NCBI GenBank assembly: GCA_030248215.1
Contig: JASANG010001228.1
Coordinates: forward strand, 79,896 to 143,895
DNA length: 64,000 bases
Direction: 5' to 3'
Source: Enoplolaimus lenunculus
Taxonomy: Eukaryota; Nematoda; Enoplea; Enoplida; Thoracostomopsidae
Notes under the pieces: model-generated
Seen by the model: the letters and a program-made list of their open reading frames with translations, nothing else
Told to the model about the DNA's origin: nothing
Database searches by the model: none
In this document: piece after piece, positions 53,152 through 64,000 of the stretch
Layout: each line of letters starts with the position of its first letter
Numbering within the stretch: the first letter of the stretch is position 1
Position numbers and translations under genes: made by a program

Positions 53152-55802
53152 ATGCAGTTACATCTGCAATTAATCGGTGCAATATTTTGCATTCTTGTCG
53201 CCTTTACTACCGCGGACGAACAAAGGTTGACTGATTTGAAAATTGAAATATTAGAACCAGCGAAGTCGTGTCCTATGAAATCACAGTGTGGCGATACGCT
53301 ATACTGGCATTATAAAGTACGTTTTGAGACGACAATTTTCACCTAAGAATTTGGCAGGGTACAACCGGAGGTCCTCTGCCTTCGGCTCCGGCCGAAACTC
53401 AGGCCCCGCCTCGGGTAGAATTTTTGTTGGGGGTTCCGGCAATTTCGGTAGTGAAATTTTGCATAATTTTGCAAAATTTATCTGCTTAGCGCGTTTCGTT
53501 TTAAGTTTCGTTGACCTCCGGCTCCGGTATTTTTCACTTCCATTTACACCCTGGAATTTGGTAAACGCTAAACTGTTGTTTAAATCATTTTCGACTTTGG
53601 CAACCGAAGACTATCGCAGCATAATGGCAGCCTTTAGCTGTCTGTATTTGCTGGCAAAATTTTCGAGCAGTTGAAATTCTCGTCTCACCAGGATATTATT
53701 CAATTCCTTCCGCGTCCAGACTAAACTTTAATATATTAATCTTTAGGCACTTGTTTACTTCCGACCTACATGAACTGGCCCGCTCACACATAACAAACCT
53801 GAGCCAAAGCCTAAACCTATACCTGAGAATAAGCATAAGTTTACACCTAGCCCTACGTCTAAGCATGTGCTCATGAACTTACGCAAACACAATTAGGATG
53901 ACTCTTGCCTTCTCTTAAATTAACACTAGTGTGGTGAGACAAGTCATACAGCGACGCTAGTATTCAGTTTGGGTCTGAACACCGTACAGTCAATAAAAGT
54001 CGTTTTATTTTGGATGCGGATCTGAACACACTACGATACAAGCGGATATCAAGCTCCAGCAAAAAACCGACATCCGGCTGCGGTATTCTACATTGCCGTA
54101 CATTTAATGCTAAAAAGTATGACATAACACTATATATACTATTACTTGTACACCAAAATCACAATATTTCGTTGCGAAATATGCTCGAAATAGTACACAT
54201 TAGTACTTAGTAGCCTAGTTAATAATACGACTCATGTACAAACAAAATTATACCATATTATAGTAAGTAGTGCTAATAATAATAATAATTAGCGTGATTG
54301 AGTTCAACTATTTTGTCGAAATATTCACTTATATTTCCGGCTCCGGTATATTTTGGTATCCGGTTCAGGAACAAACAACCGGTTGATTTTAAGCTGTGAG
54401 AAAATTGCAACCGTGAGAAAATTAAACCGTGTGCAGAAGGGTTGTTAGCGCTCAGAATCAATTCGATAGAGAATACCTGAGGCCTGATTGATGTCGATTT
54501 TCTTCCTTGGAGCCAGATGCCAAACAGGCTCACGTTCAGTTCATTTTCTGTGGTTGTATAATATTTTCAGGGTTATTTCCCAAACGGTAAAGTATTCGAC
54601 ACAAGCATTGGTCGCGATCCTTATTATGCAACCCTATGCAGAGGTCATGTGATTAAAGGCGTTGATAAAGGCATGCAAGGGTAAGTTCTTCTGTGTAATG
54701 CTCAGAAATTTTTACATACAATTTGGGTTTCAGTGCCAGAGGCGTTTCTATACAGGTTTAATACAATGATTATCTTTATATTTCGCGGTTCTTGAACACA
54801 CTGTATTTAAGGTAAAGGCTAAGGTTAGAAAAGACTTACACATACGCATTGCTAAGCCTTTTCCTAAACCTAACCGTAAATGTAAGGGAAAGCGTATATG
54901 AGTCTATACTTTCAATTAAACTATTGACTGTAATAATATATTTATAAGCCATAACCACAACAACCATCCTGTATGCACGTAAGTACGACTTAGGCTGGAT
55001 GCTATACTTGTCGTTCGGCGCCGTCCCGTCACCGTGCGCCCCGAGCGGTATCGTACCATTCTTCACCATACGTTATCGTACGTGAGTAATTTACGTACGA
55101 TACCGTACGGTGACGGATGGCGTCGGACGTCATCAAAAGTATAACGCCACACTAACTAAATACTTCAGAATGTGTGAAGGCGAAAAACGCCGCATGACAA
55201 TGCCTCCAGAACTAGCGTATGGAGAACAAGGCACATCAGGCATTCCAGGTAACCAAGTACGATGCAAATTAGCGCGGCTATGTTTTACTTTTTACTGAAA
55301 TATAAACTACCATCCGGATCCGAATCTAACCTAATATTTCCCCCACTTGTCTACGGTATTTTAGGAATCCGGTCGCACCCACCGTGACATAAACATGATA
55401 TCCTAATAATTGTAAATGCAGAAAATATGGAGTATGCAATGAATGAGCTCGACAAGCGACCCTCAGCAAAGCCTAAATTCGGTCACGCTCCAATTTCTCT
55501 ATCTAATCGCAATAATATTGCACCACAAAGCGTAAATGGATCTATCAATGTATCTCGTTACACGACCATGTTACTTTTTAAGGGGCGTTTAGGTTTCTGG
55601 TGTGTCTATAAAAAAGTGGAATTGATTCTAGATTACATTTTTTGCTTAGGCTTACGCTTAGGAATACGCTTAATCTACGGTTACGCCTCTCAAAGTAACA
55701 TTGGTCTGTTGCACTAAAGGACAGTGGTAAAATTTTTGTATTTCAGGTGGATCAACATTAGTATTTGACGTTGAGCTTCTAATGATCGAAAGACCACAAT
55801 GA
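53152..55802 (+). CDS. FKBP2: FKBP2-like secretory-pathway peptidyl-prolyl isomerase, complete
   Basis: Catalyses proline cis-trans isomerisation, probably in the endoplasmic reticulum. Exons are 53152-53316, 54571-54680, 55169-55248 and 55747-55802; phases match, giving 136 residues (human FKBP2 has about 142). Residues 1-21 form a signal peptide (MQLHLQLIGAIFCILVAFTT). One FKBP domain follows: GDTLYWHYKG, FDTSIGRDP, VIKGVDKGMQGMCEGEKRR, PPELAYGEQG and IPGGSTLVFDVELL, with the conserved active-site aromatic and Asp positions. The start is the ATG at the signal peptide; a longer in-frame extension upstream lacks an ATG. No HDEL-type retention signal is seen. AATAAA at 55906-55911 fits the polyadenylation site. 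Introns 1 and 2 carry small transposons close to splice sites. Confidence 0.95.
53355..53553. mobile_element. hAT-like element, family H, in FKBP2 intron 1
   Basis: Starts CAGGGTACAACCGGAGGTCC and ends CCATTTACACCCTG. Flanked by a perfect octamer duplication GAATTTGG (53347-53354 and 53554-53561). A 199-bp internally shortened copy; the left duplication begins 30 bp after the exon 1 donor. Confidence 0.9.
54993..55152. mobile_element. Short, unexpanded relative of the minisatellite-bearing MITE
   Basis: TA then GGCTGGATGCTATACTTG at the left; AAAAGTATAACGCCACAC then TA at the right. It contains one copy of the CGGCGCCGTC and CGTCACCGTGCG segment next to the left end, its inverted counterpart CGGTGACGGATGGCGTC near the right, and the shared middle TTATCGTACGTGAG. 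It ends 16 bp before FKBP2 exon 3, leaving only a minimal acceptor region. Confidence 0.75.
55564..55706 (-). mobile_element. MITE family B in FKBP2 intron 3
   Basis: GACCATGTTACTTTTTAAGG at the left and AAGTAACATTGGTC at the right. Flanking CGTTACAC and TGTTGCAC match at six of eight positions. It ends 40 bp before exon 4. Confidence 0.7.
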
Positions 55803-56168
55803 AATGAAGTTCGCTGAATATTTGTGAAATCGATAACATGTTTACCTCTCAAGGATTAATCCAAATACTTTGAATAATTATGTTTAAATTTGACCAATCA
55901 AATACAATAAATTATTGATTAAATGCTGGAACGCTTACGACGATACGTAACAAAATGTTTGGTGTCTCAACGCGTTTACGGGCACGGACACAAATTCAAA
56001 TATTTACATAACGAATAAAGACCGAATTAATTACGTGGACGAATAACAACCAGTTTTTCAGATAAACGAAAGATTAACAATACTGAACATTTTTAAAATA
56101 TAATTTTGCAAATTATATGTACATAGAAGCCTACTTAATATAAAAACAAAATACAAGTTTGCGCTTAC

Positions 56169-59100
56169 CTTGTAGGCACAAACACCGGTTTTCGCATTGA
56201 ATTGTCTTCGTCAGAGTCATCCCTCTCTCGATTTAAAGCCTTCTGGTCGCCCAAAGAGGTAGACGATACCTTTCCAGGTCGCCCAGAACCCACTTCAGGA
56301 TCACTATCAGACTGACAGCTGGTTTGCGACTTGATTTGTTCCAAATGCTCCTTAACGCAAGTTTAGCATGTAGACAAGTAATAGTTATAGCACAGCTTTA
56401 CGTTCCTCCAAGATATGAACACACGCGACTACGACGCCTGCAGTGTGTTTGACACGAGAGCATCGCTGTTTTGCTGTGTGAGTGAATGAAGAACGAGTAC
56501 ACAACCAAGCCTCGAAATAAATGGACAGAAAACTTTTCGCACACCGATTACCCATAACGTGACACTTGTTAACATGTCTACATTATGAGAAAAACACATC
56601 AATTAATAGTTTTAGCCTTACGGTAAGCGTCAATTGTTATTTAGTTTTGTTACGATCACCAGTTTGCCTAAAATGCTAGCGTTTCAAACCGCCTTACCTT
56701 TTCGTCGTCTGTACTCATATCGCTATCACCTTTCGTTTCAACTTTTGCCTTCTTCGTGTGAAGACTGTCCTTAGCCGTGATGGATGTGCTTGGCTCTAAA
56801 ATCAAAAATATAATAACAAAAATGAAATTCGCACTATTACGCCAGGGAAACGTTTTTCTGATTATAAATTTTGGTGTCAAAATACCGTACCTGAAATAAG
56901 ATTTTATTTATAGCATTAGATGAAAAACAAAATATTTTACCACGAATTGCCCATTTCAAAGCAATTCTACATAAAAAATACCTATTTAATGCCTATAATA
57001 GTTTTCACTTGTTCAATGATCAAAAGTGTAACGTTTTCAGTCTAGCATACATGTTCTGTCACATGACACTAGCACCTATCACCAGCGAGAAATAGTACCA
57101 CTAGCACGAAACCTCTCAATACTGGACTGATTTTGTTCAAATAACCCTAAATTTATACTTTTAACATACACATGGCTTTTAAACCTGACTTGCTTTCATT
57201 CAAACACTCTTCATCACTAAACGAAGCTTCCATGGATTTATTACCGTCATTTTGTGATTGACAATCTCGAGTAGCCATTAGTTCAGCGAGTTTACGCTTT
57301 TTCGAATCCAAGACCCGTTTAAACTGAAAACAAATTTCCGATAGCGTATAAAACATAGAAAACGAAAGCCCAATTGTTAATTTTGTAATATGTCAGCACC
57401 GCTCAGTTTGGCTTCTTCAGTAGGATGGTAGAGAGGGCCCCCATACCCGCCGATTTCCACAGTTCAGAGCCTCCCTATTTTGTTGAAAGAGAAAATCTAG
57501 TCATATGCGCTGTAACACTAACTTACTATTGATGCAGAGTAAATAAAATGTTCATGTAACCGCTATGTTATTTCTGTAGACGCTTTGGCGCATGCGTAAA
57601 TACATACTAGTAAGCGGCTGTTTAGTTGCTATATACATCATACAGTTATTAATTAACCTTCGTGACGCATCTCTGAACGAAAAAATATTCGAACGAAAAA
57701 CACAAATCTGATTTCCTGTACTTCGTGCCACGGCACAGAAATCGTTTTCTAATTCGCTGTCGCAGTATTCCAAAATAATACACAATTAGTTTTCCTGACC
57801 CGACACACTGATATGCGCCCAGAAATGAAATTAACAGCATTCAAACTGACTGTAATGTGCAAAAAATATCGGCAAAGAATCGGCAATTTTTTTGCAGTGC
57901 CGATGGAGATGCCGATAGTCCCGAAAACTGCCGATTACCGATGCCGATACTCATGAAAACTGCCGATTATTACCGATGCCGATTAATCGGCACATCCCTA
58001 CTCTGAAGCAAAACAAATCTTGGAAGCAAACTTGTCTGCACGTCGATATAATCTCATTTATCTCCATGGCTATTAATGTTAATTTTGAACGCATTACGAA
58101 AATGCTGAAATTAAGTTACCTTGCTTAGCAAAATCTGCTGGATTTCATTTTTTGCTTCAATTGATTCAGCAAGTTCCTGAAACACATAAACGGACAGACG
58201 TTAGTAAGTTTAATAATTCATTTACGACTTTTGATTCTAATTTTATGCAACATCAAAAAGCATTTGTACGCTCGTTAACACCATCTTATTACAATGTTCC
58301 TTGTTATTCAAGCTTTAACACGTGTGAAACTTATCCATTCATAACTGTTGCGGCAATCCTTCATTCGTATTGGGAGCTGAATTACCTCAACAGCTGAGTC
58401 TTTGTCACGTTTAATAGCGTCGTATTTACGCGAAATATCTTCAATTGTTTTACGCTGGCTTGAAATGTGATTTAAAGTTGCAGTTAAAAACTCCATCATT
58501 GCTTTCTGATAATCGCTGTCTTTCGCTTTTGTTAGCGTTACCGAGCCAAGTTTAAACTAAAACAAGTCGATTTACTGGTACACCTCTAGTACATCTTATT
58601 TTTAAAAGCTTAATTAAATGTTTCTAATTTATTGGGGTCTAAATATGAATCACAAGCAAATTTAAGATCCAGCAATCTAAAGAATTTAATCAATATTAAA
58701 TTGTTATTTTAGCTTATCATGCTTAGCACTGAATGTATACACTATATTGTATACTAACAACAAAACATATCAGGGCCTAACCGGGACCAAATTTTAAATG
58801 CAATCTTCACCTGACTCGATGCGTTCCAAAGCAATAATAACAGGCAGCCCCTAAAAGCAGCAAGCGAGACGGGGTAAGCAAATACTTAAGCGAATTCTTT
58901 AAAGAATTCTATTAATTAACTCGAAATCAACTGAGCTAATATCAGCAGCAATTAGACATTTCGTGGCCTTAAAACTATTAAGCAATAACATATGATCAAG
59001 GTTCAATACTGAAGTTGAACTGGAACGTACCTAGATGACTCAACCGTAATGGTAGTTTATCATTAAATTGCCGTCATTTCAAATAACTATGTATCCTAGA

Positions 59101-61800
59101 AGGGAAGTTCTATTACACATTTTTGCTCTTTGCGTAAATTCTTGTTTTACAACGATAACAAAATTGGTGAACCGAATGATAAGTTAAACAAATCAAATCT
59201 AAAAAATATGCTGAATTTCAAAGCTCACCAATTACTGATTAGAAAGCTAATCCGTTTTCCTTTCCGGTAAATTCGGTGTCAGTTTTCATTTTCCGTAAGA
59301 TATACCGGAAATTTTGTTATTTTTATGCTCAAAATTAGTTGTAAATCGCAAATGGATCTCGTAATTTGTCTCTACATATATGCTGTAATTGTTCTATATG
59401 AAGTAAAAATTACGAAATTCATCCAAAATCTAAGAAATATAGGTGCATACACTATTTTTTCTGTAAAATTTTACAAAGTTCGGTGAATTTTAGATACCTC
59501 AATTGTGGTGCCAGAAAAATATAAGATCTTTGAAACTTTTGTACTTCAATATCCGTTTTACGCTTCCGCTATTTTTATTGACGGTTTACACCCAGCCTAT
59601 CACCAACTTGTGATAGGTGTTAGTAACATTTGAAAACACAGCCATAGATCTGAAGTACAAAATCGAAAAAAAGATAACATTCAACCGAAATTGGTGAGAT
59701 CGAACCCACAAACTCGGGATACGCAGTCCAGCACCTATACCACTCGACCAATGGGTCATGATGCAACCATTGTAGTACAAACGCATTTAACAGTCAGTCC
59801 TACGCAAAACGTATATATGTTGTACACAATTTATGTATCATTGATTCTGTGTGTAAAATTGTGCAAATTTTATACATTTAAAGATCAAAAATAGGTTTTC
59901 CAAAATCAGGGGGGCAAATGGGTTTACTTCAGGGCGTCACATGTGAACCAACCGTCGAAAAAATTCAGTTCTTTTCCCTATTGTTGAAAGCTAAGTTTTT
60001 ACAACTGTCATTTACCATAGAAAACCAAAATTTCATTAAATAAGTTGTAATTATGATTTTTTGGATTTTACAAATTTGGTAAAATTTACAACCCGAAACA
60101 TCAACTACTTTTAATAGAGACGGTCTCCAGGCCGTCTCAAAAATCTGGTGCTTGGGTCCTGCAAAGCTTGACAAACTGCGTACTTTCGTTTTTGCATTAC
60201 AGTATGCGAATAGCTTATAATATACAAATCATTGTTTCGATTCAACGTTTCATTTTTTGATAACAACGTGTCAAAGTACATTTTTACACAAATATCCATA
60301 TTAATTGGCCCCGGTTTGTTATATACTTAGTTAAGTTAAAACATATCAAACTACTATTCATTGCATACAAAGATAACATATAACATACGGCAATCTTTGA
60401 TTTGGCACAAAATGACTTCCAGATCAACTGAAAACAGAATAAACCAAGATTAGTCAAAATTTTATTATGACAAATTACAAAATTGCTGATTACGTACCAC
60501 TTAGTTGATGTAGACTAAATACGTAACTGATTACATATCAAAAATATATTTTACCAGCATAAATATTAGCATTTAGGACAGCCTTGATTCCAAACTGAAC
60601 GAATTGGTGCTGAAGACACAACATATACTTCTCGCAATGCTTAATACCTCCATATTTTGGTCACAATCTGAGTTATCAGCAACGAGATCGACAACATAGT
60701 TTTGGTCGCCAGAAAGGGCTGCTATTGTTTCGGCAATGTAATCGTCCATAACAACCGAGTTATTTTGTCGGCCTTTTGATGTATGAGGCTGATTGGCAGA
60801 ACACAGCTGATTAATATGTTCACGGGAAACTAGAACAATTAAGCCTTACGTTTACAGCAAAACTTTGCAGTTTAAGCACGCATCAGATTATAGGCGGAAT
60901 TCTGATTCCGATTGGTAATCTGATTAAGATAACCGGACTTCCGGTTCCGGCATTTTTTCACCTTCCATTTCCGGTATATTTTTACCGGAATTAAAAATTT
61001 CGGTGTTAAAATTTGGTTGGTGGAAATTAAGATATTTTACTAAAAATGATGATAGATATTAAATAATTTGATTAATATAGTATGCAAACCTTGATAATCG
61101 TTGAGAATAAACATCGAAGGTAGATTTCGCTTGCGTGGATTACAAAAATTTAAAACAGCAGATAAAATGAATACCTAACTAAACTACAACTAGGGTTATT
61201 TCACCAATAATATTGCAAAAAAGAAAATTAAAATTAATTTTTCGGTGGCATGTATCGTTCATTTTCCGGTTACGGTAATTTTTTAAAATTTCGGTTCCGG
61301 TAAATTGTAATTCCGGTTGCACACAGGACCACAGGCATAATCGGAATCGAAAAAGATTTTTGTTTCGTTAGCTGATATGTATTCCGAATAGGAATTTTTC
61401 TGTTATCAGATGCTCCTTAATTAATAGTTCAGCTGCAAGTAGTATAGGGTCAAAAAATCTGTAGTTCCAATTCCGATGGAATTTAGTCCCGTTTGGCATC
61501 ATATTAAGCCCATACTGCAATTTACAAAGCAGATGACCAATCAAATTCATTCAAATACATACTACTATCTAAACACTTACGGCTGCCAGAGTAAATGTAG
61601 CCATCTGTTGACAAAATTTTCAAGCGTATTATATCGAGTTGACCGCCTTCATGAAAACACTGCACTTCGAGGAATTGCTTTCCATGCAAATTCTCAGGTT
61701 TGCGCTTTTGCTTTTGTGCATTAGTATTTACCATCCAGAAGTATCGATTACCATCACACACTGTTTCAGTGCTACTATTACTATTAGTCATATCTTGCAT
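56169..61800 (-). CDS. XRCC4: XRCC4-like DNA end-joining factor, last exon uncertain
   Basis: XRCC4 is the partner of DNA ligase IV in non-homologous end joining. Minus-strand exons are 61581-61800, 60648-60829, 58386-58556, 58120-58176, 57185-57323, 56698-56795 and 56169-56350; all phases match, giving about 349 residues. Head-domain resemblance to XRCC4: FLEV followed by LTDG-like STDGYIYSGSLSRE (family TDG.S.W.G..SE), DDYIAETIAALSG (family YV.ELR.AL.SG) and FKLGSVTL (family FRLGSFNL), then a coiled-coil stalk (LNHISSQRKTIEDISRKYDA through EAKNEIQQILLSK) and FKRVLDSKKRKLAEL, as at the XRCC4 stalk. The C-terminus is acidic/Ser-rich, as expected. A final exon near 55950-55980 would add only a few residues but is unproved. 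The gene converges on FKBP2. Confidence 0.78.
57850..58005. repeat. CCGATGCCGAT-rich repeat in an XRCC4 intron
   Basis: Multiple TGCCGATTA and CCGATGCCGATA motifs, ending CGGCACATCCCT. The end resembles the AGGGATGTGCCGAT-type termini seen in some hAT elements, but no left end or target duplication was found. Confidence 0.4.
59690..59760 (-). pseudogene. tRNA-like remnant
   Basis: On the minus strand: A-box-like TGGTCGAGTGGTATAGG, an anticodon-loop-like CTGCGTA (GCG would be Arg) and B-box-like GGGTTCGATCTC. The acceptor stem does not pair. Probably a decayed tRNA or SINE head in an XRCC4 intron. Confidence 0.4.
60890..61330. mobile_element. CCGG-rich family H-type element in XRCC4 intron 1
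   Basis: GGCGGAATTCTGATTCCG at the left and TTCCGGTTGCACACAGG at the right, with TTCCGGTTCCGG motifs near both ends. Diverged; no target duplication found. Confidence 0.5.
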
Positions 61801-61887
61801 TATTATTCCAACACGAATCTAAGTTGAATTGTTTTGAAATATAGCTAAATTATGTTTTTCGAATCCCCAGTTCGAGCTGAGCACGAA

Positions 61888-62110
61888 TCAAAATTTTGGA
61901 AAATCAAACTTCTTGATTTCCACAAGTCCTTTAATTTTTTTAGTAAATTTCCGTCGTACATTTTCAAAGGAGTCGATATTCTTAAAGTTTAATGGGGACC
62001 AAATAACACTAGCGTACTCCAAAATCGACTGTACATGGCTAATCAAAAAAATTAAGTTGATAAATGTTATGTCCCTAGTAATCATCTTTCAGAGAAACTT
62101 TAGGAGAAAA
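61888..62110 (-). pseudogene. LINE ORF2 C-terminal fragment
   Basis: Minus-strand frame reading SHVQSILEYASVIWSPL and ENVRRKFTKKIKGL, the conserved block downstream of the reverse transcriptase in CR1/Jockey-type ORF2 proteins. Only ~65 residues remain. It is in the opposite orientation to the LINE at 62570. Confidence 0.7.
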
Positions 62111-62299
62111 CCAAGTATCGCAGTTCTTCTGAGAAAGGGTCATCCAACCGCGTAGTTCTCACATCTCCGGTTACGATTAAAGTATTCGATAAAATTAATA
62201 TCAAGTCGATGCCAGGCTTACCTATCCCATACGTGTCTGCTCAAACTCTCAGCTAATCCCCACGCAAAAACCTCTACTAGCATAGTATTTTGTGGTCCG

Positions 62300-62500
62300 T
62301 TTAAACAGTTCAATTTCATTCTGTGAAAATTCCGACGTAGGCGGATGCAGGATCTCAAAATGGGGGGAGGCAAAATTTCACAAAACAGAAATAAACAGCG
62401 TAGAACAGCAAATGACACTATATAATTTTTGTCGAGATGCTGCTGAGGGGGCCACGGCCGGGTTGCCCCCCATGGATCCACCATTGGCTGTCTACATGCG
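62300..62500. repeat. Unassigned repeat-like spacer
   Basis: Contains GGCGGATGCAGGATC and GCCCCCCATGGATCCACCA segments that look like DNA-transposon ends, similar in style to GCGGATCCAGAGG...TTGATCCGCCACTG around 40770-40960. Boundaries not established. Confidence 0.35.
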
Positions 62501-62569
62501 CCAACAAAAGTATAACCTAAAACACCGGGTTTAAAACTTAATAGTACGCCTCATTTTTTCTGCAGGTAT

Positions 62570-62901
62570 ATAAAAAAGCATGCCTACTAAAATTACATTT
62601 CATGTCATCACATGCACAGCGTTCTATTATATCGCAGTCACGACGACTCAAAGACTCTGAATGCCGGAATGTCTTTATTCGTCCATCAATGACAATGGAA
62701 GGACTGAAGCTTGCGTCTTCTTTACGTAAGCGTTGCCACGAACTGAATGTTGAAGGTGCTTCTCTTGGCCGAAGATATATAGTCAGGGACAATAGTGTTT
62801 TGAAATTTATTTGTCCAGTAAATGATGACGGCTCGCTTGGTCGTGGTCGCCGTGATCACAATTTTGTATTTTCTGTTGACAGTTTTCTGGAAAACCATTA
62901 A
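62570..62901 (+). CDS. Non-LTR retrotransposon ORF1, C-terminal part
   Basis: Frame of ~110 residues with CRNVFIRPSMTMEGLKLA and LRKRCHELN, then GRRYIVRDNSVLKF. This matches the C-terminal ORF1 block found upstream of the endonuclease ORF in CR1/L2-like LINEs. No N-terminal part is found, so the copy is probably 5'-truncated near 62570. The stop (62899-62901) lies just before the ORF2 start at 62910. Confidence 0.65.
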
Positions 62902-62909
62902 GTGGGGCA

Positions 62910-64000
62910 GTGGCACCGAAAATTTACAGTCTTCGATGTAAATTAATGAATGCTAGAAGTCTTGGAAACAAGTTAGCCGAATTCAAACTTTTACAAGATA
63001 CTGAAAATCTCTCTATTGTAGGAGTAACCGAAACATGGCTAGATTTAACATTTTCTGATCAGATGGTAGCCAGTTCCGAATTCACCATATATAGACATGA
63101 TCGTCTAAGTAAACGTGGTGGTGGAGTTGCATTGTTAGTTCACCGTGAGATTAAGTCGAATGTAGTGAATCATGCCCAAAGTGCTAACATTGAATCGGTG
63201 GTTATAGATTTTGTGAAACCATGGCCACATCGAATAATGTGCGCTTACATTCCTCCAACTTGCTCAGTTCAATGCCTTAGTGGTTTTCTTAAAACTGTTT
63301 CCACGTTATGTGATATATCTTTTCCGTTCACATTGATTGGAGATTTTAACATGCCTGGAATCGATTGGATTTCAGGGAGAAGCAGCTCAAATGCTGATAC
63401 AGTCTTCTATGATACGATCAATGAGTTAGGACTTGATCAACTTATTGGTGAACCAACAAGAGAATCCTCTATTCTTGATTTAGTGTTAACTAATTCGCCT
63501 ACAGTATTCATAATCTAGAAGTGGGTGAACCATTTTCTATTAGCGATCACAGATGTATAGTATTCGATATTGTTGGTTCAAAAGATAGTTCTGAGCAGCC
63601 ACCAACGAGAGACTTTTCCAGAATGGATCCATCTATTTCAGCTTTTTTATTGAAAATTAATTGGTTTGAACTATTGTCAAAGTGTCAATCAGTCGAAGAC
63701 ATGTGGTGTATTTTCAAAAATTATGTAATGCAAGCTATTAACATGTTTGTTCCTTTACGTGTATTTCGTCGCAAAAAACAAAAATATCCTAACTATATAT
63801 TACGAGAAGTACGGATGAAGCATAAATTATGGGAAAAACGTGCTAGATTGCTTGGCTTAGAATCATATAAAATTCAGTCAGTTAAAGTAAATAAACTAAT
63901 TTCCGATCATCATTCAAAACTGCATAGCAGAATTTTGGAGTCGAATGATATAAACCAGGTGTTTAGCTTTGTCAGAAAACAAAGACGAGTTCAAGATATT
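62910..64000 (+). mobile_element. LINE ORF2, endonuclease portion, one frameshift, runs off the window
   Basis: An apurinic-type endonuclease domain is readable: NARSLGNKLAEFKLL, VTETWLD, GGGVALLV, LIGDFNMPGIDW, GEPTRESSILDLVLTN, then, after a one-base loss near 63510-63515, LEVGEPFSISDHRCIVFDI in another frame. The catalytic Asn, Glu, Asp-x-Asn and the SDH motif are all present across the frameshift. The second frame stays open to the window edge, with the linker toward reverse transcriptase beginning. CR1/Jockey/L2 group by motif style; the exact clade cannot be told without the reverse transcriptase. Confidence 0.88.

Overview
This is animal (metazoan) genomic DNA. It carries five recognisable protein genes split by many short-to-medium introns, nearly all GT-AG, embedded in dense small DNA transposons. 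The encoded proteins look like those of an invertebrate, probably a protostome. TTAGGC-like hexamers are abundant, and TTAGGC is the nematode telomere repeat, but here they sit inside transposons, so they are weak evidence for lineage. I do not name a species.

Layout. 1-3717 (+): 3' part of a Lys/Ser-rich protein of unknown function, three exons. 4546-9909 (-): complete seven-exon fructose-bisphosphate aldolase, with a GC donor at intron 1. 9910-14848: intergenic, mostly a ~1.7 kb imperfect tandem duplication carrying tRNA-like sequences. 14849-19269 (+): complete eight-exon SF3A2 (U2 snRNP splicing factor). 19270-22306: nested small transposons. 22307-29889: a ~7.3 kb array of a ~31-bp CpG-rich minisatellite, broken by a ~320-bp poly-C tract and enclosed by the two ends of a small TA-flanked transposon. 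29890-32822: more small transposons. 32823-47659 (+): leishmanolysin-like (M8) zinc metallopeptidase, 13 exons traced, 5' end not found. A decayed pogo/Tigger transposase lies antisense in its 4.4 kb penultimate-but-one intron. 48854-49217 (-): probable last exons of an unidentified gene. 53152-55802 (+): complete four-exon FKBP2-like secreted prolyl isomerase. 56169-61800 (-): XRCC4-like non-homologous end-joining factor, seven exons, last exon uncertain; it converges on FKBP2. 61888-62110 (-): LINE 3' fragment. 62570-64000 (+): non-LTR retrotransposon with the end of ORF1 and the endonuclease part of ORF2, running off the window.

The genes are unrelated housekeeping or cell-biology functions, not a pathway. 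The most distinctive content is the repeats. At least eight families of non-autonomous elements can be separated by their ends and target-site duplications (8 bp for hAT-like, TA for mariner-like). Two nested insertions date families relative to each other. One family carries telomere-like TTAGGC arrays. Another gave rise to the giant minisatellite. Several insertions abut splice sites.
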